This document shows positions 58,944 through 64,000 of a stretch of DNA of 64,000 nucleotides, piece after piece. Position 1 is the stretch's first letter. Every line of letters starts with the position of its first letter. The notes beneath the pieces are model-generated. The model was given only the letters and a program-made list of their open reading frames with translations. It made no database searches and had not been told where the DNA came from. The DNA lies in contig SBLD01000007.1 of NCBI GenBank assembly GCA_004551485.1, positions 118,946-182,945 on the forward strand, written 5' to 3'. The stretch is from Billgrantia azerbaijanica (lineage in GTDB: Bacteria > Pseudomonadota > Gammaproteobacteria > Pseudomonadales > Halomonadaceae). The position numbers were made by a program, and so were the translations under genes.

Positions 58944-59353
58944 GACGGCTGGACCTCCTTGTCCTGGTGGGCTTCGGAGAGCTCGACGATCCGGCGATGG
59001 ATGGCCTTGATGGTGGTCCAGCTGACCGGGATGTTCCGGCGGTGCTGGCCCGTGCCGTGGCATTCTTCGCAGCCCTCTCCCTCGCAGTGCCGGCATTCCA
59101 GCGTAATGGTCTCGTGGAAATCGCCGATCATCCCGGCCTTGTGCCCGGTCTCGGCGGTGATGGACCGGGGCACCAGGGCCATGCCTTCGGGCAGCGAGCG
59201 GCGGTTCCACGATGAGACCAGGTTTTCGCATCGGTCGTAATGGATGGGTGTGCTGGCGAGACAGCTGGAACACTCGATCACTTGCCCGCCGTCCTCAAGC
59301 TCTTGGCGAGCTGGTTTGCCGCCACAGAAAGGGCAGGGTTTCAGTTCGCTCAT
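58940..59353 (-). CDS. Lar-like zinc-finger protein
   Basis: A 137-residue protein beginning MSELKPCPFCGGKPARQE, the Lar (restriction alleviation) family signature, with a second Cys pair (ECSSCLAS) and a Cys-poor WNRR segment typical of Lar. A later insert, CRHCEGEGCEECHGTG, resembles DnaJ-type zinc repeats and is unusual for Lar. Lar proteins modulate type I restriction. Together with the methyltransferase it suggests anti-restriction, though many phage Lar-like proteins are untested. Confidence 0.75.
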   Translation of the reverse strand: MSELKPCPFCGGKPARQELEDGGQVIECSSCLASTPIHYDRCENLVSSWNRRSLPEGMALVPRSITAETGHKAGMIGDFHETITLECRHCEGEGCEECHGTGQHRRNIPVSWTTIKAIHRRIVELSEAHQDKEVQPS

Positions 59354-59571
59354 GACGCCTCTCCCTCCGGCAGCTTGAAGACGTAGGCCCGACGCTGGCC
59401 GGCGCGGGCCAGCGTGCCGGCGCGGGCCAGCTTGTTGGTGATGTCGGTCACCTGGTCCAGGTCGTGGAAGGTGATATGCCCGCGGTCTTCGAGCTCTTCC
59501 TGGATGACGTCGATGGTGGCGCCGCCGGGGTAGTCGGCCAGGACTTCACAGATCTCGCGTTGCAGCTTCAT
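59350..59571 (-). CDS. Small winged-helix-like phage protein
   Basis: A 73-residue protein whose pattern (ICEVLADYPGGATIDVIQEE, VTDITNKLARAGTLARAGQR, YVFKL) looks like a winged helix with a basic wing. It overlaps both neighbours by four bases. No specific family was recognised. Confidence 0.6.
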   Translation of the reverse strand: MKLQREICEVLADYPGGATIDVIQEELEDRGHITFHDLDQVTDITNKLARAGTLARAGQRRAYVFKLPEGEAS

Positions 59572-59897
59572 CCCCGGCCCTCCCCTGGCTTGCAGAGTGG
59601 ATCGCCGCAGTTGGAACCGTGTTGGCTGTGGCGGCAGGTGTTGCCGTCAGGGCAGGGTGTGGTGCGGCGCCCGGCCTGTCGGCGTAGGCGATTCAGTCTG
59701 TTTTCGGCGCGTCGAATCCTGTCCTCATCCCGCAGCCGCTCGCATGTGTCTTGGAGGAACGCTCCGGCTGAGTCGCCGCCATCGCTCTCGATCTCCAGCT
59801 CGTTGGCGAGCCGGTCGCACAAATCACGATCCTCTGCCAGGAAGCCGAGAACGTGGTGATCGGCAATTGTGGTAAGCCCTATCCGTCGGAATCCCAT
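59568..59897 (-). CDS. Hypothetical phage protein with C-terminal Cys/His cluster
   Basis: A 109-residue protein, helical and charged in the first 80 residues. A C-terminal CPDGNTCRHSQHGSNCGDPL cluster may bind zinc. The start is ATG 59897, with AGGGAGG 6 bp upstream; GTG 59900 is possible. It overlaps the downstream gene by four bases. Function unknown. Confidence 0.6.
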   Translation of the reverse strand: MGFRRIGLTTIADHHVLGFLAEDRDLCDRLANELEIESDGGDSAGAFLQDTCERLRDEDRIRRAENRLNRLRRQAGRRTTPCPDGNTCRHSQHGSNCGDPLCKPGEGRG

Positions 59898-60544
59898 CAC
59901 TCACCTCCCTGCCGCTCGGCGGCACGGTCCAGCCGCTCGATCTCTGCGAGGATGAGCGCGCCGGCCTTGACCAGGTTGCGGCGCGGGCCGCTGGACTTGA
60001 ACCACTTGCGTGCCCATGGCCAGTTGTCATCGCAGTAGCGGCTGGGATCAGGGAGCTCCCCGAAGCGCAATTGCAGGCTGGCGATGAGGCAGTAGCTTTG
60101 TGCGGCGCGAGACAGCTCAGCCTGCTGGTACCCATCATCCCGCTCCCGGCTGAACCCCTCGACGGTGAGCTGCCGCATGCGCTCCCGGTAAACGGCGAGG
60201 TACGAGGCGCTGCTATTGTGGTTGGTGCCGGCAAACGCCGAGTCGGCGCAGAGCAGCAGCTGGGCGAACACCGTCTTGGCCCTCACGGCGACGCTGTAGA
60301 TGTCGCCTTCGTCGTTCTCGCTGCGGTCGACCTCGGTGAAGCCGGCGGGGTGCTCGAAGGCGAGCCCGTTGATGTAGGCCTGAGGGTCGTTGGCATAGGC
60401 GTCGAGGTCCGCGGGATCGTCGCAGGCTGGGTCGATGGGCGGCTCGGTCAGCTTGATGCTCACCTCAAAGCCGAAGGGCTCGAAGATCTCGCGTAGGGGG
60501 CGTTCGTCAAACAGCGGGTGAGCGAGTAGCTGGTGGGTGTGCAT
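59897..60544 (-). CDS. Conserved phage protein of unknown function
   Basis: A 215-residue protein. Its C-terminal ~95 residues (RDDGYQQAELSRAAQSYCLI, then WPWARKWFKSSGPRRNLVKAG and ALILAEIERLDRA) match a domain I recall in many tailed-phage early regions. The N-terminal half (HPLFDERPLREIFEPFGFEV) is unfamiliar. The function of the family is not known. It has no membrane or signal segment. Confidence 0.65.
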   Translation of the reverse strand: MHTHQLLAHPLFDERPLREIFEPFGFEVSIKLTEPPIDPACDDPADLDAYANDPQAYINGLAFEHPAGFTEVDRSENDEGDIYSVAVRAKTVFAQLLLCADSAFAGTNHNSSASYLAVYRERMRQLTVEGFSRERDDGYQQAELSRAAQSYCLIASLQLRFGELPDPSRYCDDNWPWARKWFKSSGPRRNLVKAGALILAEIERLDRAAERQGGE

Positions 60545-60574
60545 GTGGTGTCTCCTGTGGTGGGCAGGGTCGTG

Positions 60575-60877
60575 TCAGGCGCGGCGGACCAGGGGCTGGG
60601 TCAGCGGCTGGTTGCGCGGGTCGGCGAGTGCGCTGCGGATACGTTCGCGGCGTTCGGCGGCGAGCTCGGCCGGGGTGGGTTGCCGCGGTTTGCGCTTGGC
60701 GGAGCGTTTGGCACGGGTCTCGTCGACCGGTGCGATCAGCTCGAGGCCGCGTTTGCCGCGCCGGTGGCGGTCATGGATGGTGGTGTATTCGTGGCCGTAG
60801 CGATCGGCGACTTCGCGCAGGCTGAGCATCTCGCCGCTGTGCGGGTCGGCAACCTGATGGATGGGGCGGGCTGGCAT
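60575..60877 (-). CDS. Small basic HTH-like phage protein
   Basis: A 100-residue, strongly basic protein. MLSLREVADRYGHEYTTIHD looks like a helix-turn-helix (residues 17-36), followed by a Lys/Arg/Pro-rich tail. It is likely a DNA-binding regulator of the early region. No family name is assigned. Confidence 0.6.
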   Translation of the reverse strand: MPARPIHQVADPHSGEMLSLREVADRYGHEYTTIHDRHRRGKRGLELIAPVDETRAKRSAKRKPRQPTPAELAAERRERIRSALADPRNQPLTQPLVRRA

Positions 60878-60935
60878 GGTGGTTCCCTCCGTGATGCCGG
60901 CCGCCCGCGGGCGGCCGGCTGGTGGCGATTGGCAA

Positions 60936-61742
60936 TCAGTCCTTGGTGAAGCCGCCGAGCAGCAGGCGGACGGTGTCCGGGTGGAGCTGGCTTTCCAGCA
61001 CGTCCTTGAACTCCTTGGCCATCTCTTCCTGGATGCCCTCGAGCCCCATGATCCGCAGCTTGATCTTGGGCTTGCTGTCGTCGGTGAGGATGGAGACGCG
61101 CAGGTCGAAGGTGCGCAGGCTCAGCCCCTCGTAGGGCAGGCAGGTGAAGCGGATCACCGCCGGGGTGTCCTCGCCGGCGCTGGCGTCCAGGGCGTCGAGC
61201 CCGGTGCGCTTGGCGTTCCAGTCGCCGTCCTCGTGGGTCCGCTCCGATGTCGCCTTGATCTCGATCTTGCGGACCATGTTGGCAAGCTGCTTGGGGGAGA
61301 GGGTGTTGCCGTTGGTGCTCTCGCCCTCGATGTGGTCGTGCCAGTCCTCGATCCAGTGGGCGAGCTCCTTCTGGCCGAAGGCGCTGCCGTGGGCGTTCAG
61401 GCAGGCGGCATAGGGGGCGGTGCGCTGCAGCTCGAGCAGGGAGCGGTGCTCGCCGTGACCGGGCGCTGCGGCGTTGCCCAGGTCGAACAGGGCCGAAGCG
61501 CGCATGCGGTCGATGTCGACGAACACCTGGGCGACGTCCTGGTCGTTGACGTAGGCGGCGAAGTCCTCGATCGAGCGTGTCGAGAACGTGCCCCGGAAGC
61601 GGCTGGGGGCGTCCTGGTACTTCTCCAGGCTGGCCAGCTTGTAGCCCTCGGGCACGAGCATCGTCGGCACGTCGGTACCGGGGTGGCCGATCTCGGCGGC
61701 GTGCACGAGGCTCTGGATCTTCTCGATGGTGTTGGCGTCCAT
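60936..61742 (-). CDS. DUF2303 family phage protein
   Basis: A 268-residue protein with the DUF2303 layout: a leading helix (IEKIQSLVHAAE), PEGYKLASLEKYQDAPSRFRG, FAAYVNDQ, LAHWIEDW and a C-terminal IRIMGLEGIQEEMAKEF-type segment. DUF2303 proteins are encoded in early regions of temperate phages, often beside recombination functions. Their activity is unknown. Confidence 0.8.
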   Translation of the reverse strand: MDANTIEKIQSLVHAAEIGHPGTDVPTMLVPEGYKLASLEKYQDAPSRFRGTFSTRSIEDFAAYVNDQDVAQVFVDIDRMRASALFDLGNAAAPGHGEHRSLLELQRTAPYAACLNAHGSAFGQKELAHWIEDWHDHIEGESTNGNTLSPKQLANMVRKIEIKATSERTHEDGDWNAKRTGLDALDASAGEDTPAVIRFTCLPYEGLSLRTFDLRVSILTDDSKPKIKLRIMGLEGIQEEMAKEFKDVLESQLHPDTVRLLLGGFTKD

Positions 61743-61799
61743 GTTTCAGGTTCCTGTGATCGGTGGGTTGTGGTGTGCGTGGGTGGATGGGCGCGCCGG

Positions 61800-62156
61800 T
61801 CAGGCGCGCTGCGGGGTGCCCTGGGGCGCGTCGAACTCGAACTTGTGTTGCTCTTCGGGGAACAGGCTCAGCTTGCCGCCGCGGCCGACGTAGAGCGGGG
61901 TCTTCGTGGTGTTCTCTTCCGAGCGTTTGCCCTTGGCGGTGGGCTCGACGTAGGTGAGCTTGTGGGCCATATCGACCTGGCGTGAGTCGGCGATCTGCTT
62001 GAGGTCGAACGTGACGGTGACCTTGCCGGCCTTGCCGTGGGCGACGACGCCGGCGGCCACGTCGCTGAGGGCGCGGGCGAGCTTCTCGCGGAAGATCCCG
62101 GCGTCCAGGTCGTCGAGCAGGGCGTTCACGTCGGTGCTGGTGGGTTGATCGCTCAT
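61800..62156 (-). CDS. Phage protein accompanying DUF2303
   Basis: A 118-residue acidic protein (VNALLDDLDAGIFREKLARALSDVAAGVV). It contains repeated beta-type segments (KVTVTFDLKQIADSRQVDM, KTPLYVGRGGKLSLF). AAGGAG lies 9 bp before ATG 62156. I recall proteins of this shape next to DUF2303 in phage genomes; the role is unknown. Confidence 0.65.
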   Translation of the reverse strand: MSDQPTSTDVNALLDDLDAGIFREKLARALSDVAAGVVAHGKAGKVTVTFDLKQIADSRQVDMAHKLTYVEPTAKGKRSEENTTKTPLYVGRGGKLSLFPEEQHKFEFDAPQGTPQRA

Positions 62157-62201
62157 GGTGTGCATCTCCTTGCGTGGTGGTGGTGGCCGCCGGGCGGCCG
62201 G

Positions 62202-62576
62202 TTAGCTGCGGCGCGGGGCGCCGGCGGAATCGGTGGTGGGTACCGCGTCGATCATGCGGCGACGCTGTCGGCTGGCATCCTCGCTGCCCGCATCGAGTGC
62301 GCGGGCGGCGCCCTGGGCGCGCAGCTCGATGTAGGCGGCGAGCTGGAACAGGCAGATGTAGCCCTGGCCCTTGAACGATTCATCCAGCCGCACGATGGGC
62401 AGCGGGATCGTTTCCTCGCGCAGGGCGCGCCGGAATCTCTCCGCACTGCGGTTGCGGAAATAGGCGCGCCGCACGTCTTCGAGCGGGATCAGCACGTCGC
62501 CGAACTGCCGGTAGAGCAGGGCGACGGTGCTGGTGGGCTCAGCCTCGTCCAGCCCCGGCGGCTCAGGCGTGGGCAT
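62202..62576 (-). CDS. PrtN-like regulator
   Basis: A 124-residue protein whose STVALLYRQFGDVLIPLEDV and IPLPIVRLDESFKGQGYICL segments resemble the pyocin activator PrtN family. The middle helix (FRNRSAERFRRALREE) fits its DNA-binding region. In Pseudomonas PrtN activates pyocin genes; in phages homologues probably regulate early or late genes. It overlaps the KilA-C-like gene by 14 bp. Confidence 0.7.
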   Translation of the reverse strand: MPTPEPPGLDEAEPTSTVALLYRQFGDVLIPLEDVRRAYFRNRSAERFRRALREETIPLPIVRLDESFKGQGYICLFQLAAYIELRAQGAARALDAGSEDASRQRRRMIDAVPTTDSAGAPRRS

Positions 62577-62847
62577 CGTTGGCCGCCTCCCGCTGGATGG
62601 CTACGCCGAGCCGGTTGGCGATGTAGAGCAGCCCGCGCTCGGTCACGAATGTCTTGCCGTAGGGGCGCGGCAGGCCGAGGCCCGCGTGCTGGTATTGGCG
62701 CAGCTCGACCACCAGCCGCCCGGTGCTGGTATGCGGCCGGGTGCCGAGGTTGCGGGCGTCGAGCATGCCGAGTTCGCGCAGCTGGCGGCACAGTTCCGTG
62801 CGGCCGGTACCGAGCAGGTGGGCGGCTTCCTGGAGCGTGTAGCGCAT
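62563..62847 (-). CDS. KilA-C-like (phage antirepressor C-terminal) domain protein
   Basis: A 94-residue protein resembling the KilAC domain: YTLQEAAHLLGTGRTELCRQ is followed by LRELGMLDAR, then RPYGKTFVTERGLLYIANRL. The full antirepressor N-terminus is missing, so this is a stand-alone domain. AGGAGGAACCCC precedes ATG 62847. Confidence 0.7.
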   Translation of the reverse strand: MRYTLQEAAHLLGTGRTELCRQLRELGMLDARNLGTRPHTSTGRLVVELRQYQHAGLGLPRPYGKTFVTERGLLYIANRLGVAIQREAANDAHA

Positions 62848-62863
62848 GGGGTTCCTCCTCTCG

Positions 62864-62965
62864 TCAGCCGGAGTGGGCGGCCACGCGGGCGGGGCCGGCA
62901 TCGGGCGGCAGCAGGGCCACCAACGCGGTGGCCACGGCGTGGAAGGGGGAGAGCAGCTCGTTCAC
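62864..62965 (-). CDS. Candidate 33-residue phage peptide
   Basis: The start is GTG 62965 with GGGGGTGCCGC upstream. The peptide NELLSPFHAVATALVALLPP and a short tail ends 17 bp before the next gene. The start region, 17 nt, is identical to that of the gene starting at 63700. The length is short and the family unknown; it may be a leader. Confidence 0.4.
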   Translation of the reverse strand: MNELLSPFHAVATALVALLPPDAGPARVAAHSG

Positions 62966-63045
62966 GCGGCACCCCCTTTGGAATAGAGGGCCATGGCGTT
63001 AACAGCTACATTAGGAGTTTCCACACAACCCAATGGAGCAACACC

Positions 63046-63477
63046 ATGGCCGCAACTGATGAGCGCAAGCCGTTCCCCTATTACCGGGTTTGGGACGAAC
63101 TTCTCTCTGAGGAGATGCGCGAATCCGGCTTCGATCCGGATCGCAACTTCGGCGATAAAGAGCGGCTGAAGGCGTTTAGTGCCCGCGCGCTCAAGCGCTT
63201 CTTGTTGGCCTGTTACGGTGAACAGGAGCGTGTTCGCCGGGGCGTGGGCTGGGAGCACTTGGAGGACCGAGCGGCAGTGGACCTGGAGCTTTGCGAGCGC
63301 TTTAACTGGACGCCAGCAGAGGTCAGGAAGCTGACCGAAGATGATGTGATCTTTCTTCTCCACGATACCTTGGCCGGCTTTATCCTCCCTGCGGAAGCCG
63401 CTGGGGTATGCGCTGGTGAGATGAACCATGCTGGGCTTAATCATGTCCTGGCTCCTCACGTGAAAAGTCAGGAATAG
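63046..63477 (+). CDS. Rightward phage protein of unknown function
   Basis: A 143-residue acidic cytoplasmic protein (PYYRVWDELLSEEMRESGFD, AFSARALKRFLLACYGEQER, LTEDDVIFLLHDTLAGFIL). It is the only rightward gene in a leftward run. TGGAGCAAC precedes ATG 63046, and the preceding 40 bp are AT-richer, suggesting its own promoter. Its 3' end overlaps the opposite-strand gene by 41 bp. An isolated reverse gene is often a regulator or lysogenic-conversion gene, but the sequence shows no known motif. Confidence 0.6.
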   Translation: MAATDERKPFPYYRVWDELLSEEMRESGFDPDRNFGDKERLKAFSARALKRFLLACYGEQERVRRGVGWEHLEDRAAVDLELCERFNWTPAEVRKLTEDDVIFLLHDTLAGFILPAEAAGVCAGEMNHAGLNHVLAPHVKSQE

Positions 63478-63700
63478 GCCCATCCTTGATGCCAAGGCGT
63501 TCGCGAGCACACGAAATGCAGCCGCGCGTCTTGGCCTCTTCCTGCCTCAGCTGGCGTGCCTGTTCTTCCAGCTCGGAGGCCCGATGCCGCAGGTCGTGAA
63601 GCTCGTGCTGCCAGAGGCCGAGCTTGATCTCGATCTCGTGGGCCGGCAGTGCATCCAGCGGGGTGGACCAGATGCGAGCGTTGCTCTCGGCATGATTCAC
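63437..63700 (-). CDS. Coiled-coil phage protein with a Cys pair
   Basis: An 87-residue protein. Residues 20-60 form a coiled coil (WQHELHDLRHRASELEEQAR), followed by GCISCARERLG, a possible zinc-binding pair. The start is GTG 63700, with the same 17-nt start region as the peptide at 62965. It overlaps the gene at 63697 by four bases. Confidence 0.6.
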   Translation of the reverse strand: MNHAESNARIWSTPLDALPAHEIEIKLGLWQHELHDLRHRASELEEQARQLRQEEAKTRGCISCARERLGIKDGPIPDFSREEPGHD

Positions 63701-63984
63701 GCGGCACCCCCTGGCTGCGGCAGCAGCCCCTCGAGGTGGGTGATGATCTCGGTGAGCTGGTCCAGACAGTCGGGGTCGCTGGACCGGCTCGGCGGCAGGT
63801 GGACAGTGCGGTGCCAGATGCTGCGGTAGTTGCCGGGCTCGCAGTGCGCGTAGGGGGTGATGTCGACATCCAGCTCGTTGACGTGGCCGGAGTAACGCAC
63901 AGTGACGAAGTGGCCGCTGAGCTGACTGACCTCGACTGCGAGCCGCTGGATGCGTGCGATAGCGGCGTGGTGCTCGTCGGTCAT
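63697..63984 (-). CDS. Small phage protein of unknown function
   Basis: A 95-residue protein with an N-terminal helix (AIARIQRLAVEVSQLS) and beta-type segments (FVTVRYSGHVNELDVDITPY), ending in a helix. No family is recognised. GGTGAA lies just before ATG 63984. A further leftward frame seems to end at about 63986, so the gene run continues beyond the window. Confidence 0.6.
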   Translation of the reverse strand: MTDEHHAAIARIQRLAVEVSQLSGHFVTVRYSGHVNELDVDITPYAHCEPGNYRSIWHRTVHLPPSRSSDPDCLDQLTEIITHLEGLLPQPGGAA

Positions 63985-64000
63985 TTCACCGCGCAGCGCG

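Larger units (their letters stand above)
54898..64000. mobile_element. Prophage or integrative element, left part
   Basis: GC falls sharply at about 54,898. Then come a low-GC cargo gene, a leftward tyrosine recombinase, a DUF4224 protein, and a run of small overlapping phage genes (cytosine methyltransferase, Lar-like, DUF2303, PrtN-like, KilA-C-like). The recombinase near one edge transcribing towards the boundary is the usual prophage layout. No structural or lysis genes are in view, so whether it is a full prophage or a satellite cannot be told. The right end is beyond the window. Confidence 0.85.

Overview
The window is a GC-rich chromosome segment from a gammaproteobacterium, most likely a halophile of the Halomonadaceae. 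This is inferred from the acidic porins and the gene order: a HAD phosphatase, rppH, ptsP, an NRDE protein, a TauE-type exporter, lgt, thyA and folA, and then nudF-yqiB-cpdA with yqiA-parE. No rRNA or full taxonomic marker is present, so the genus remains an inference. About 54.9 kb is ordinary chromosome. The last 9.1 kb is the integrase end of a prophage or integrative element that runs off the right edge.

Layout: 1-7.7 kb carries housekeeping genes (end of pckA, a Tat-exported msrB, tex, gshA-dsbB, rsd, mdh). At 7.7-9.5 kb lies a HipA-like kinase followed by a small HTH protein, preceded by three copies of an operator-like palindrome spaced exactly 41 bp apart. At 9.5-19.5 kb is a conserved block from the HAD phosphatase to folA. 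An MNT/HEPN toxin-antitoxin pair sits between lgt and thyA, and a membrane PAS/receiver protein without a working kinase core lies upstream of the exporter. At 19.8-28.5 kb are a FinO/ProQ-domain RNA-binding protein, two porins, a secreted two-domain protein, FNR and a GGDEF sensor. A tRNA-Arg and an RND efflux pair follow.

At 33.6-36.8 kb are cmoM, rsmC, greB and a TPR protein. At 36.8-50 kb the operon known in E. coli as nudF-yqiB-cpdA-yqiA-parE is split in two. The inserted block holds cysDN, a membrane metallopeptidase, cmoB, a phospholipase-D protein, cmoA and pgi. parC, serB and a small TIGR02647-type protein close the chromosomal part. A 37-codon reading frame with a strong ribosome site follows, lying downstream of an FNR-box-like palindrome.

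The element begins near 54,898 with an abrupt fall in GC right after an 18-codon start of an otherwise missing gene. A low-GC membrane protein comes first, then a leftward tyrosine recombinase, a DUF4224 protein and a tightly overlapping run of small phage genes (cytosine methyltransferase, Lar-like zinc protein, DUF2303, PrtN-like and KilA-C-like proteins). One rightward gene at 63,046 breaks this run. Throughout the chromosomal part, intergenic gaps carry copies of a REP-like palindromic repeat bounded by GTGGGAG and CTCCCAC. It is absent from the phage-like part.
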